Positions 51,513 through 64,000 of a stretch of DNA of 64,000 bases are shown in pieces; position 1 is the stretch's first letter, and each line of letters begins with the position of its first letter. The notes beneath the pieces are model-generated. The model made no database searches, had not been told where the DNA came from, and worked only from the letters and a program-made list of their open reading frames with translations. The translations under genes were made by a program, and so were the position numbers. The stretch lies in NCBI GenBank assembly GCA_019359415.1, contig JAHHHH010000012.1:1-64000 (forward strand). Direction: 5' to 3'. This DNA is from Iphinoe sp. HA4291-MV1 (GTDB taxonomy: Bacteria; Cyanobacteriota; Cyanobacteriia; Cyanobacteriales; Nostocaceae).

Positions 51513-52289
51513 CTATGGAGATTCGGTAATCTGCTGTTGTAGTTGTTGCACCTCCTCAATCGACAAGCCTGTTGCAGAAGCAATAATGTTGATTGTTACT
51601 CCTTGGCGCAAAAGATTAACAGCAATCTCTCGTTGCTTTCTTGCTTCTGCCCTTGCTTCTGCCTCTTCTTGAATAGAACGATAAATCACAGATTCCTGCA
51701 TGATGTCCCTCCGCAATAAGCGATAAATAACATCTTCTTCTAATTTTATCCCAGCTAAAATTGCTGAGGCAGCGGTCAAATTGGCTTGGGTTATTGGGTC
51801 TGAAATTTGGTCGATGGTTTGTGCAACAGAACGCAATGTTGCCTCTGGATCAGTTGTTTGACTGAGGGTAGCAAAGGGAAGCAGTCCAGGGTATTGTAGG
51901 AAAAAGGTTGCGGGTTGCTCCCACAGGCAAACTGCATCGAATTCATGACGAGTGCGCTCTAGGGAAAAACTGGTTTGCCGAACGCGCTCAGATTTAGTGG
52001 GCTGAAGATACACCACAACTTGTCGCATTGTTTTGTCAGGATAACGTCTGTAAACTCGCACGCGATAATCCAACATGCGGAACGGAATATCCCGTTTGGG
52101 ACGGGTTTGAAATTCCAGGTGTAGGACGGAATCATCAGACTCAAGTAGAATTAAGGCATCTGCACGAATGGGTTCAAGGGAGAGTTCGGAGGGTTTTAGC
52201 TCCGTCAGCGTCATGGACTCTCCCAGCAGCCAACAGGCAAAGTCGGCTGAAAAGTTTTCGGCAAGGAATCGACAGGTATCGTCATACAT
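51513..52289 (-). CDS. Rpn-family putative nuclease
   Basis: 258 residues: CRFLAENFSADFACWLLGES, ELSLEPIRADALILLES, VLHLEFQTRPKRDIPFRMLD, YRVRVYRRYPDKTMRQVVVY and RRDIMQESVIYRSI, the same family as 18304-19125 but without a DUF4351 tail. The end (NLLRQGVTINIIASATGLSIEEVQQLQ) resembles the C-terminal helix of this group. It ends the accessory island next to vnfN. Confidence 0.85.
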   Translation of the reverse strand: MYDDTCRFLAENFSADFACWLLGESMTLTELKPSELSLEPIRADALILLESDDSVLHLEFQTRPKRDIPFRMLDYRVRVYRRYPDKTMRQVVVYLQPTKSERVRQTSFSLERTRHEFDAVCLWEQPATFFLQYPGLLPFATLSQTTDPEATLRSVAQTIDQISDPITQANLTAASAILAGIKLEEDVIYRLLRRDIMQESVIYRSIQEEAEARAEARKQREIAVNLLRQGVTINIIASATGLSIEEVQQLQQQITESP

Positions 52290-52331
52290 GGATAGATTGT
52301 ACGACTTTGTGATACCTTAGCGAAGACTTCT

Positions 52332-53729
52332 CTATGTCCAATGGATATGTTTTGAACGAAAAGCTCTATCCCAATCGTTGGCAATCACCTCCATCATATT
52401 GATCATTCCTTCATAACCAAAATATGGCTTGTCAAGATAAGTCTCTCTGTTAGTAGGACTGAATACATCAAAAGCAATTTTTATGCCCAATTCCTCTGCC
52501 ATGTATTTTTCCCATGCCGAGCCAAGAACGGCATCAGTGTCAATTTCTGTTAAGGCTTGTTTTATCTGATATCCATCTGCTGAAAATGCCACACGCGGAG
52601 AAAGACCAAGACTTTGCAGTTCTCGCTCCAGAATTGAACGAGATTCACGCATTGCTGAGCGAAACAACAAGACTTCGGGAATCATCTCCAATTCTTCAAA
52701 GAGCATTCTCACCAGTCCAATGCCGAGCGTTCCATCTACAGATACAGCAACTCTACAGTTACGATATCGGGGAATAATCATTAATGCTCGTCGGCGAAGC
52801 GTATCTACAACCATTTCTTCGCCTTGTTTGATGAGCGGTTCTACTCTTTCTTCTATTTTGAAATGTGCTGCTAATGCCTGTAACCACCGCGTAGTGTTTT
52901 TGACACCTATTGGTAAAGGTATGTCATCAAGGATAAGAGGAATGTCATGGGTTTGTTGCATTTTCCGAGCAAACTTATACCCGACATCATGACTGAGAAG
53001 AATATTGGCGGTTGCGTCACCAGCTTGTTCCAGTTCTGCGAACGAGGTATTGTGGGAAAATACCGTCTGCACCTTAATTCTTAAAGATTTTAACGTCTGG
53101 GTTACCCAGTGCAAATCAGCCCACCAAGTGGGATTTACATTTGCCTGTGGCGCAATGATATTCACAATCCTTGGCTTCCTTCCCCTTCTCTTGGTCTGCC
53201 TTTTTTTGATGAAAGGAAGTAAAGCCTCCAAACCCATTTCTAAGCCATCATAAGCATTGCCCCGAAACCCACCAGCAAGTATAGGAACGAGTTTAGCATT
53301 AACCTGTGGCTGAATATTTTTGCATAATCCCTCAATATCCTCACCAATAATGTCCGCTGCGCAAGTGCCAACGACAAACATCACCTTAGCATGAAAAGAT
53401 TGATCCGCCTCTTTAATCATACCTTTGAGTTTCTCAGACGCTCCCATGACAATGTCTGACTCAAAAAGACGAGTACAACCTACTTTCCGCTTTGTAAAAT
53501 CAACCTCATGGTTATCATAGCCAGCTGCAACAGTTGACGCGCAACCTTGGGGAGAATGAATCACAATACTGACATCTTTAATACCAGCAACCATATTTGC
53601 AATACCTTCCAAAGCACAGCCGACAATTGGGTCTTTACTGTGATCACAATTGTCAAAAGTTAGTTGTTCTTTCTGGGAAGATATTACATTGAGTACCTGG
53701 GAGTTTTCGCTTGTTATTGCTGAGAGCAT
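52332..53729 (-). CDS. vnfN: Nitrogenase V-cofactor scaffold VnfN
   Basis: 465 residues of the nitrogenase component 1/NifN superfamily: SIVIHSPQGCASTVAAG with a P-cluster-type Cys, VVGTCAADIIGEDIEGLCK, VGYKFARKMQQTHDIPLILD, and PYFGYEGMINMMEVIANDWD at the end. In A. variabilis VnfE and VnfN, downstream of vnfDGK, are essential for V-nitrogenase and are only weakly similar to Azotobacter VnfEN; this gene has that position. It would form the VnfEN scaffold with the 509-residue protein upstream. 45 bases separate the two genes. Two relics of this gene lie in the accessory island. Confidence 0.8.
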   Translation of the reverse strand: MLSAITSENSQVLNVISSQKEQLTFDNCDHSKDPIVGCALEGIANMVAGIKDVSIVIHSPQGCASTVAAGYDNHEVDFTKRKVGCTRLFESDIVMGASEKLKGMIKEADQSFHAKVMFVVGTCAADIIGEDIEGLCKNIQPQVNAKLVPILAGGFRGNAYDGLEMGLEALLPFIKKRQTKRRGRKPRIVNIIAPQANVNPTWWADLHWVTQTLKSLRIKVQTVFSHNTSFAELEQAGDATANILLSHDVGYKFARKMQQTHDIPLILDDIPLPIGVKNTTRWLQALAAHFKIEERVEPLIKQGEEMVVDTLRRRALMIIPRYRNCRVAVSVDGTLGIGLVRMLFEELEMIPEVLLFRSAMRESRSILERELQSLGLSPRVAFSADGYQIKQALTEIDTDAVLGSAWEKYMAEELGIKIAFDVFSPTNRETYLDKPYFGYEGMINMMEVIANDWDRAFRSKHIHWT

Positions 53730-53774
53730 TTTCCTTTTCTCTTCTTTGCATATACGGTAAAATTGCGTAAGTTA

Positions 53775-55304
53775 TTACTCGTTAAAACATTTGCCCCGCT
53801 TCTTCCCTGCATATACAGTACAGTCGGGTAAGTCTTGGGCTAATTTTCCTGTCAGTGATTGAGCAGATGCTAACCCTGAGTTTTTGGGAAATACCATTTG
53901 CTTGGTTAACGAACTGCGAGGTCTAAAGCCGTATTGAAGTGCAGTTTTAATACATTTAGCTACCTTTAAGGCTCCGCGATAGCCGAATCTAGGACGATTT
54001 AAGATAGCATTTAAATCGACAACGGGAATGTGTGGGAAACTCAAGGAAGAACCAAAATATACCACCGAATCTGCATCAAGACTGCCAATAAAATTCAGTA
54101 ATTCGTCTTCAGTTTGTTTCATCGACTCATACTTACCAAAAGCAAGCGTTCCCTTCGTAATCAAGATTTCTGGGTCTAATCCAGTTTCTAACAAGTAGTC
54201 TACACTGGTTTCCCGTGCCTCCGTGCTCCAAGGATGGAAGTTATAGATAACCGCACGCATCCCAAAATCACGTTCCAACATATGGGCAATGGACAAGCAC
54301 TTAATAGCATCATGCCCTTCGATAATCGCTAACTTCCCTTCTATATATTTTTTAGCTTCTTCAAATTCTGTCTTGATTGCGGCATATTCCTGCTTCATCA
54401 AGGCATCCGCCTGTTCTTCCATCCCTAAATATTTTGCAGCTCCTTGGAGCCATTTTTCTGTAGCGCTAATACCATAAGGAAGGATAGTAGAATTCAGCGG
54501 AGTACCGAACTTGTCTGACATGGCTTTGCCGATAGTATAGCCAAGATCCAAACATAAGGTACAGTTGACTGCCGCACTCGGTGCTTGTTTGAGTTCATCT
54601 AATGTACAGTCACCAGCAATTACGCTGTGAACCCTTGCACCCATTCCTTTGATCAGTCGTTTCAATTCCTTGACATCACCTTCCACTTCTGTCCTTTCAG
54701 GACCCATCTTCGCACCCACAATATTGACAGAATCGGCTAGTTGTGCTTTCCGTTCTGGAGTAGGCGGCTCCATAAAGTCTACGATTTGCCGAAATACAAT
54801 ATCAAATCCACTACGATATTCCCCTGCGAATCCTTCACAATGTATCGTCATGATCTCAGACTGGATTTCGCTGCGTGCTTTATTCACCACGTCATCAACA
54901 CAGTCCCCAATAATTCCAGATGCACAACTCGTTGCCACAACGATCGCATCAGGATGATATTTTTTATCTACTTCTAGAATCGCGCCTCGTAATTCTTTTT
55001 CCCCACCAAAAATAACTGCTTTCTCACTCATGTTTGTAGTGACTACAGGTTCATAAGGGGAACCACTATTGCGGCTGTTGGTCAGCTTATATGCTCGCTT
55101 GACTCCATAAGCACAACCACTCGGACCGTGAGAAATTACGATCGCATCTTTAATCCCACTTAAAATCTTCGTTGCAGTCCAAAATTTGCAGGGACGGGTA
55201 TGACTACCTTGTAAGCTAGTCTTAATCTTACCCTCTTTTGCTAAACGATACAGTTCGCTTAAATTTCCGTAAAATACAACGTTCGCATCTATACTCGTAG
55301 CCAT
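53775..55304 (-). CDS. vnfE: Nitrogenase V-cofactor scaffold VnfE
   Basis: 509 residues of the NifD/NifE superfamily: AIVISHGPSGCAYGVKRAYK, KAVIFGGEKELRGAILEVDK, VVATSCASGIIGDCVDDVV, IHCEGFAGEYRSGFDIVFRQ and NRPRFGYRGALKVAKCIKTA. It resembles NifD-type proteins as much as NifE, matching the description of the divergent A. variabilis vnfE. The C-terminal extension (about 30 residues ending KKRGKCFNE) has extra Cys. With VnfN it should host FeV-cofactor maturation. 185 bases downstream of vnfK. Confidence 0.8.
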   Translation of the reverse strand: MATSIDANVVFYGNLSELYRLAKEGKIKTSLQGSHTRPCKFWTATKILSGIKDAIVISHGPSGCAYGVKRAYKLTNSRNSGSPYEPVVTTNMSEKAVIFGGEKELRGAILEVDKKYHPDAIVVATSCASGIIGDCVDDVVNKARSEIQSEIMTIHCEGFAGEYRSGFDIVFRQIVDFMEPPTPERKAQLADSVNIVGAKMGPERTEVEGDVKELKRLIKGMGARVHSVIAGDCTLDELKQAPSAAVNCTLCLDLGYTIGKAMSDKFGTPLNSTILPYGISATEKWLQGAAKYLGMEEQADALMKQEYAAIKTEFEEAKKYIEGKLAIIEGHDAIKCLSIAHMLERDFGMRAVIYNFHPWSTEARETSVDYLLETGLDPEILITKGTLAFGKYESMKQTEDELLNFIGSLDADSVVYFGSSLSFPHIPVVDLNAILNRPRFGYRGALKVAKCIKTALQYGFRPRSSLTKQMVFPKNSGLASAQSLTGKLAQDLPDCTVYAGKKRGKCFNE

Positions 55305-55330
55305 AATACCTCTCCAATCTCTGGGTGATG

Positions 55331-55364
55331 AGATTCCCGACTTCGCAGAAGTTGTCAGGAATCT
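55331..55364. repeat. Imperfect hairpin between vnfK and vnfE
   Basis: AGATTCCCGACTTC / GAAGTTGTCAGGAATCT, a mutated relative of the perfect hairpin at 6372-6404. It could attenuate readthrough from vnfK to vnfE, but it is probably a dispersed repeat. Confidence 0.6.
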
Positions 55365-55489
55365 AGCTAATTATTACTCCCTTCCCGCACAAAGAATACC
55401 TATTTAAAAAACCGCGAAGGACGCTAAGGAAGAAAAAAGAAGATAGGTAATTTTATAGCGGGAAGGAAGTAAGTGTCCTTTTTAGCCTC

Positions 55490-59542
<4,053 letters not shown>

Positions 59543-59944
59543 TTATTCTTCATCATGGGAATATGCTAAATTCTTCTCTACCAGTTGCAGGGCTTTACGT
59601 AACATTGGTGGGGCATCACCGTTTAAACTTTGTACTAGCATATATAGAATATCGGGTATGGTATCATATTCTTGTGCTCTAATCGGAGTTACACCCTCCT
59701 TCATCAACTTGTTTCCTGCTGGTTTGCCAATAGCTTTAACATATACAATTTTGCAATCAAGAACTGCTTCCATTTTTGGTGTAATCTTATCCTCATGGGC
59801 AGCCTCTTCTAAGTCGCCTTCAAAGGTTAAAGTCTCAACAAAATTAAATCCATCCTTAGAGACTTCATACACATCAATTTCTTTTGCCAAGCCAAAGTGA
59901 GTGTTAACGTGGGTTCCGTCGCTTGTGGTAAAGGCTACTTTCAT
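59543..59944 (-). CDS. vnfX: NifX/VnfX-type cofactor-binding protein
   Basis: 133 residues of the dinitrogenase Fe-Mo cofactor-binding family: MKVAFTTSDGTHVNTHFGLA, KEIDVYEVSKDGFNFVETL, EAVLDCKIVYVKAIGKPAGN, KLMKEGVTPIRAQEYDTI. These proteins hold cofactor precursors between NifB, NifEN and the apo-enzyme. Located between the NifE-like gene and vnfDG, it is named VnfX by context; the sequence alone does not separate NifX from VnfX. Confidence 0.8.
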   Translation of the reverse strand: MKVAFTTSDGTHVNTHFGLAKEIDVYEVSKDGFNFVETLTFEGDLEEAAHEDKITPKMEAVLDCKIVYVKAIGKPAGNKLMKEGVTPIRAQEYDTIPDILYMLVQSLNGDAPPMLRKALQLVEKNLAYSHDEE

Positions 59945-59995
59945 TTATTGACTCCATAAATTTGGTAATTGTTCTTTGTACTTTGTCAAAAACTA

Positions 59996-60136
59996 GGGGT
60001 GTAAGGGGGTAAGGGTGTAGGGGTAAAAAACTAAAGCTTCTTTTCTTCTTTCTAACTCTTGCTTCTCCAAAGACTTCGTAACCAACGCGCTAATCTCTTT
60101 CCCCTTATACCCCTACACCCTCATACCCTTACACCC
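59996..60136. repeat. Inverted GGGTGTAAGGG heptamer-type repeats
   Basis: GGTGTAAGGGGGTAAGGGTG near 59998-60025 and its complementary type (CCCTACACCCTCATACCC) at about 60110-60136 flank the 3' end of the NifE-like gene. These are short tandem repeats typical of heterocystous cyanobacteria, and the stop codon lies within one. Confidence 0.65.
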
Positions 60137-61555
60137 GCCCGAAGGAGCTTGGTCGATTTTTTCATTCCACCAAGGAGCAGGTTTTCTGACTTGTTCCCAC
60201 ACAGGACTATACAAGGCTTTATACAATTCCTGTGCCATTTTCAGCATCCCTGCATAACCAGCGTAGGCATGATGACGTTCATGGTTAACATCCAAAAAAG
60301 GAATTCGTGCTTTCAGTGCTGTGTATTGATTGCTAGCCCCGGCAACCAACATATCAGCTTTTGTATCCTTCAGCACCTGTAGTAATACATTGGGGCTTCC
60401 CTTTGACAAAACCATGCCATCTTGACCAAGCAATTGCTTAATTTTGGCTTTCTCTTCTTCTGTACTCTTTCTGTCACTGGTAGCAACAACTTCCATTCCC
60501 AAGTCTCTCGCAGCTAAAATAATCGACCAACTTTTTACGCCACCACTATAAAGAACAATGCGTTTACCTTTTAACTGGGAACGGTAGAAAGCCAAGGCAA
60601 TATCTAGCGCTGCTGTTTCTTCTGCAATTAACCATTCTGTGCGTTCTTGAAGATAGTGTGGAGTGAAGCTATCCCCAAGAGACTCACAAAATATTGCTGC
60701 TATATTACGCAAGCAACGATTTATGTTTTCTACACCGTAGAAAGATTCTTCAATGTAAGGAATTCCATAACGTTCCTTCATTGTTTGTGCTATTCCTAGT
60801 GATACATTCGAGCAAATCACTACATTTAACTTGGCGCGATGAGCATAGCAAATTTCTTGATAGCGAGCATCACCCGTCATTTTGGAGAGAACACGAATAC
60901 CCAATCTATTGAACAGTGGCAAAACATTCCATATTTCACCAGCAACATTGTAATCACCAATGATATTGATATCAAATGGTGTGGTAAATTCTGGTTCTGC
61001 AGTTCCAACTACATGTTCCAATAAAGCTTTACCACCGATGCGGTTACCTAAATTTTTACTACCAAGAAATCCTGGTGAATCTATATAGACTACTGGAATA
61101 CCAGTTTTCTTTGCAGCTGTTTTACAGATACTATCCATATCATCACCAATCAAAGCGGTGACACAGGTAGCATAGACAAAAACAGCTGCAGGATTGTAGC
61201 GTCGAGCGATATCGAGAATAGCTTGATAAAGCTTCTTTTCACCACCAAAAATGACATCATTCTCACCCAAGTCAGTGGTGAAGCCGATTTTATATAATTC
61301 AGAACCTGAGGAGAGGCTACCACGATTTTCCCACGGGTTACGAGTACAAGCAGCGGGACCATGTACTAAATGAGCAACATCAGTAATTGGTACAAGAGCA
61401 ACCATCGCCCCCTCAAAAGAACAATTTCCTTGGGCTGCACCTGGTTGTGGTGGTTTTTTGCAAGACTTCTTTTTCTTGTCCTCCAATTTCTTCTGGTTAT
61501 GTTCGCAGGCTGTCTCGTTGAGTAGTTTGTTGATTGTTACAGATGTGTTTTTCAT
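60113..61555 (-). CDS. Canonical NifE-like scaffold at the head of the vnf cluster
   Basis: 480 residues with classic NifE text: ACEHNQKKLEDKKKKSCKKP, QPGAAQGNCSFEGAMVALVP, AHLVHGPAACTRNPWENRGS, LSSGSELYKIGFTTDLGEND, VYATCVTALIGDDMDSICKT, and NINRCLRNIAAIFCE. It is much closer to standard NifE than the 509-residue vnfE downstream, so the cluster carries two NifE-type proteins but only one NifN-type. It could be a second VnfE, or serve FeV-cofactor synthesis with chromosomal NifN. The C-terminal codons and stop fall in a GGGTGTAAGGGTATGAGGG tandem repeat. The ATG at 61555 is followed by a Lys-rich N-terminus. Confidence 0.85.
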   Translation of the reverse strand: MKNTSVTINKLLNETACEHNQKKLEDKKKKSCKKPPQPGAAQGNCSFEGAMVALVPITDVAHLVHGPAACTRNPWENRGSLSSGSELYKIGFTTDLGENDVIFGGEKKLYQAILDIARRYNPAAVFVYATCVTALIGDDMDSICKTAAKKTGIPVVYIDSPGFLGSKNLGNRIGGKALLEHVVGTAEPEFTTPFDINIIGDYNVAGEIWNVLPLFNRLGIRVLSKMTGDARYQEICYAHRAKLNVVICSNVSLGIAQTMKERYGIPYIEESFYGVENINRCLRNIAAIFCESLGDSFTPHYLQERTEWLIAEETAALDIALAFYRSQLKGKRIVLYSGGVKSWSIILAARDLGMEVVATSDRKSTEEEKAKIKQLLGQDGMVLSKGSPNVLLQVLKDTKADMLVAGASNQYTALKARIPFLDVNHERHHAYAGYAGMLKMAQELYKALYSPVWEQVRKPAPWWNEKIDQAPSGGCKGMRV

Positions 61556-62580
61556 GTCCCTGGCTTGTGCTGAATAGGATGAGGTGAAAGAAAGCAGTGT
61601 AGAATTTGAATTTGATCCATTATGGATCTTAATGCCGTACCTTATGAATGAGCGAATTTTGAATTGTTAATGTGGGCATCTCAAAATTCCTCATTGTTGT
61701 AGCAACTGCCGTCATAAATGCGTTTTTAGTATGAAGAGGAAAGATAGGGAAGTGGACAGTAAAAGGAGTAACTAACTGGAGAGTCAGAAGGTGTTCTATA
61801 GCGTATTTACCCCACATCCCCCTATCGGCAGAAAAACTGTCAAATAGCAATTTCCAACTCCTGGGAGGACACACTGTCGGTCAGTTTTTTCTCTAGTGTA
61901 TAAGTCATAATCTTCCTTGTCGTTGATTGATTATAAATATCGGACAGTGTGACGCATTGTCCCCTGAAATTGAGCCTTAGCGCAGCAGCTCCCCTAGGGA
62001 GCTTCCTTACTATAATGAGTACCTAACTACGCCGACAGAGTGTCCGGAGGACACGCTACACGAACAGCAAAATAGAACGCTCGCGCTCAATTTCTACGTG
62101 TTAGACCCCGTGACCAGAAGTGGTATCTTGGTGAAAGTATTCAAAACTTTATTGGGAGTTCTCTAAAAGCGTGGGAATTAGAGGAAATGGGAAAGGGAAA
62201 TTTCCCTTTCCCCAAGTTAGATACACCTAACCCAGCAAAGTTAGATGCACCTCATCCAGCAAGCTTTTATATTCAGTGAGAAGTCACAAAACTAATTATT
62301 TAGCCAAGCTAAACAAAACTTTCCAATGTCACATGAAGTCAATTACAGTAAGTGAAATTGCTTAAGATATTACGATTGTCCAAGACCACAGACTAACTGT
62401 AAAAAGATAAAAATTTCATCTTCATCAAGAACTATGATCTGTCAAATACCTCAAGAATAGAGTTACAAAAAATCGTAACTGATTCAATAGCACCTTCAAT
62501 AGAAATAGCTAAGTCTTCTAACGTTCTCCGTTTCTGTAGGAAGACTTGTTAATGCTTTCGCTATTTTTATCCCCTTGATG
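61556..62580. other. Upstream region of the NifE-like gene, no gene
   Basis: No supported CDS; an 81-codon frame at 61629-61874 has no recognised domain. It has a GC-rich repeat at about 61975-62090, a 24-base tandem repeat (AGTTAGATACACCTAACCC type) at about 62214-62262, and AT-rich sequence that should contain the promoter of the vnf operon. Confidence 0.5.
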
Positions 62581-62880
62581 CAAGTATAGCATACATATCG
62601 CAAAAGTATTTGCTGTTTTTTCATTTTTTTTTGCGGCACCGATATCATGTATCTTGCAAAAATACTTACTAAGGCACATAGCGCGTAAATAAATCGACCG
62701 CCTGGATTAAAACGAATAACCGATTACGTCCACGATCAACCATGTTCGGCTCTGCTGTGTCCTCTTACTTGCTGTAAAAAAGCAAAATTTAGACAAGTAT
62801 TTTAGCAATTAGTATACTATTTCTGCTGCAGGTAATCAAAAAATGGCAAGTATTTCAGCTAAATGTATGCTATTTTTGCA
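62581..62880. promoter_or_regulatory. Cluster of VnfR-operator-like motifs
   Basis: Four related motifs of about 30 bases: CAAGTATAGCATACATATCG (from 62581), TATCATGTATCTTGCAAAAA (from 62643, inverse type), CAAGTATTTTAGCAATTAGT (from 62794) and CAAGTATTTCAGCTAAATGT (from 62848), the last two followed by ATxCTATTTxTGC. They lie between the divergent NifE-like and second vnfR-like genes and resemble 32747-32809. Likely binding sites for VnfR proteins; inferred. Confidence 0.55.
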
Positions 62881-62940
62881 GTAAAATAATTGAAATTGTC
62901 AAAGTACTAGCAGGGTTGGGTGAAACCATGACAAAACAGG

Positions 62941-63062
62941 ACTTCCTTCCCCCACGAGTACTCCTTAAGGTCCCACAGATATCTGTGGTGGGGGCAAAAA
63001 AGGCGGTAATTCTCAATTACTCGTGCTTCTTGAAAGATTTACCCGCCTTTTTTGCCTTCGCC
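62941..63062 (+). other. Tandem hairpins upstream of the second vnfR-like gene
   Basis: A stem CCCCCAC (62949-62955) / GTGGGGG (62987-62993) encloses the perfect palindrome CCACAGATATCTGTGG (62973-62988), followed by an inverted repeat GGCAAAAAAGGCGG (62994-63007) / CCGCCTTTTTTGCC (63043-63056) that looks like a terminator. The block could be a small structured RNA with terminator or a pair of dispersed repeats. It does not occur before the first vnfR-like gene. Confidence 0.45.
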
Positions 63063-63108
63063 CAAGGGGCGACGCCAGAGGCGAACGCGTAGCGTGTCGC
63101 AGACAAGG
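63056..63108. repeat. GC-rich interspersed repeat piece
   Basis: CGCCCAAGGGGCGACGCCAG and GGCGAACGCG, the same family as 12290-12435 and the insertion in the first vnfR-like gene; here it lies upstream of the second. Confidence 0.75.
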
Positions 63109-63238
63109 TTGTCCGGTTTTGTCTAGGAAAAATGTAGCGTCTTCCAACGCAAAACAGCGTAGACTAGAAGATCTTGCTATTGCCTCGGTAGATGAAGTTT
63201 GTCCGCTGCGGCTTTTTGTAACGGAGAGATACAGCCTC

Positions 63239-64000
63239 ATGAAGCAGGACGGAAGTCTTTGCAACAACTTGAAGTCGATTAGAACTCGCTTGGGTATGAG
63301 CCAACAAGATTTGGCTAATATAGCTGGCGTAACTCGTCAGACTATTAGTGGTGTGGAATCGGGACAATATGCTCCTTCAGTTGCCGTGTCACTGCGTTTA
63401 GCCAAAGCGCTTGGCTGCCAAGTCGAGGACTTATTCTGGTTTGAGGAAGATTTACCGGAAGTTGAGGCAGTGCTTGCCAAACCTGTCGCCACGGGACGGC
63501 AATTGCGAGTTAGTCTAGCACGGGTTGGCGGTCAATGGATAGCTTATCCCCTCGTTGGAAACGATGCTTTTCGCATCGAAATGATTCCAGCGGATGGTGA
63601 GGCACAAACTAAAACAGGTACAAATAAAGTCCAAGTCAGGCTTTTAGATGACATGGACAAACTGCACAATACAGTCGTGATAGCTGGTTGTACACCTGTG
63701 ATTTCCCTCTGGGCGAAAGCCACCGAACGTTGGCATCCTCAGTTGCGAGTTCATTACAATTTTGCTAATAGCATGGCAGCATTGCGTAGTCTAGAACGAG
63801 GTGAAGTACATATTGCAGGGATGCACCTGTATGATCCGCAAACAGGGGAATATAACATTCCCTTTGTGCGGGAAGCTTTAGCAGGTAAGAATGCTGTCTT
63901 GATTACCATCGGAGTTTGGGAAGAGGGATTATTAGTTGCACCAGGAAACCCAATGGGAATTAAAACAGTTTCTGATTTGGTGGATTTAGGAGCAACTATT
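63239..64000 (+). CDS. vnfR2: Second VnfR-like repressor, 3' end outside the window
   Basis: 254 codons are visible, open to the window edge. It starts MKQDGSLCNNLKSIRTRLGM, then SQQDLANIAGVTRQTISGVE; the HTH is followed by VAGCTP-type binding-domain text (TVVIAGCTPVISLWAKATER, EVHIAGMHLYDPQTGEYNI). It is very close to the protein at 32922 but lacks the 75-residue insertion: after PADGE it continues directly with AQTKTGTNKVQVRLLDD. The 40 bases upstream, with GTAACGGAGAGATACAGCC, are nearly identical in both genes. Function as a molybdate-responsive vnf repressor is inferred from A. variabilis VnfR1/VnfR2. Confidence 0.85.
   Translation, partial: MKQDGSLCNNLKSIRTRLGMSQQDLANIAGVTRQTISGVESGQYAPSVAVSLRLAKALGCQVEDLFWFEEDLPEVEAVLAKPVATGRQLRVSLARVGGQWIAYPLVGNDAFRIEMIPADGEAQTKTGTNKVQVRLLDDMDKLHNTVVIAGCTPVISLWAKATERWHPQLRVHYNFANSMAALRSLERGEVHIAGMHLYDPQTGEYNIPFVREALAGKNAVLITIGVWEEGLLVAPGNPMGIKTVSDLVDLGATI

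Noticed and set aside
61629-61874. 81-codon minus-strand ORF upstream of the NifE-like gene
   Set aside because: A possible transposase scrap was considered, but no diagnostic motif could be identified.

Overview
The window comes from a large-genome filamentous, probably heterocyst-forming, nitrogen-fixing cyanobacterium. Evidence: frequent HIP1 octamers (GCGATCGC), short tandem heptamer repeats, many cyanobacteria-restricted protein families (DUF1350, DUF7219, DUF4351/Rpn, Uma2), a PEP-CTERM protein, and a vanadium nitrogenase locus with the VnfD-VnfG fusion described in Anabaena variabilis. No species call is made.

Layout. (1) 1-12,470: ordinary chromosomal genes (RNase D-like exonuclease, TPR lipoprotein, FMN reductase, CutA, response regulator-phosphatase, DUF1350 protein, ABC-2 exporter split by a methyltransferase), with many palindromic interspersed repeats and a decayed IS200-type transposase carrying two nested hairpin insertions. 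(2) 12,884-29,894: a CRISPR province. Three arrays have different repeat stems but a common 3' tag. A type III-B Cmr operon (cmr2, cmr3, cmr4, cmr5 and a fused cmr6-cmr1) is followed by a CHAT protease ORF and a SAVED ORF that look like one CHAT-SAVED effector broken by a one-base frameshift. Cas1 survives only as an N-terminal piece beside array 3 and a C-terminal piece beside array 2; no intact cas1, cas2 or cas6 was seen. All three leaders carry an inverted-direct-direct triplet of a short motif whose sequence differs between arrays. (3) 30,080-32,526: toxin-antitoxin remnants and two membrane proteins of unknown function. (4) 32,922-38,329: vnfR-like regulator, nifV and vupABC, supplying homocitrate and vanadate for FeV-cofactor. 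(5) 38,307-52,289: an accessory island of toxin-antitoxin pairs, Uma2, PD-(D/E)XK-like and Rpn nucleases, pseudogenes, duplicated segments, fragments of vnfN and vupC, recombination-site-like palindromes, and a three-gene module with a membrane-anchored GTPase-like protein of unknown role. (6) 52,332-61,555 (minus strand): nifE-like gene, vnfX-like gene, vnfDG, vnfK, vnfE, vnfN. (7) 62,581-64,000: a regulatory region with repeated operator-like motifs and a second vnfR paralogue running off the window.

How it works together: the two HTH plus molybdate-binding-like regulators bracket the vnf/vup/nifV island and share 5' leaders and operator-like motifs, so they probably repress the alternative nitrogenase when molybdate is present. 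VupABC imports vanadate, NifV makes homocitrate, VnfE/N (and perhaps the extra NifE-like protein) and VnfX assemble cofactor, and VnfDGK is the catalytic component; vnfH is not in the window. The first regulator carries an in-frame 75-codon insertion derived from an interspersed repeat. The Cmr complex has an intact GGDD cyclase motif, so it should make cyclic oligoadenylate, which a SAVED domain would sense to activate the CHAT protease.

All family calls are by eye from translated sequence; no database search was run.
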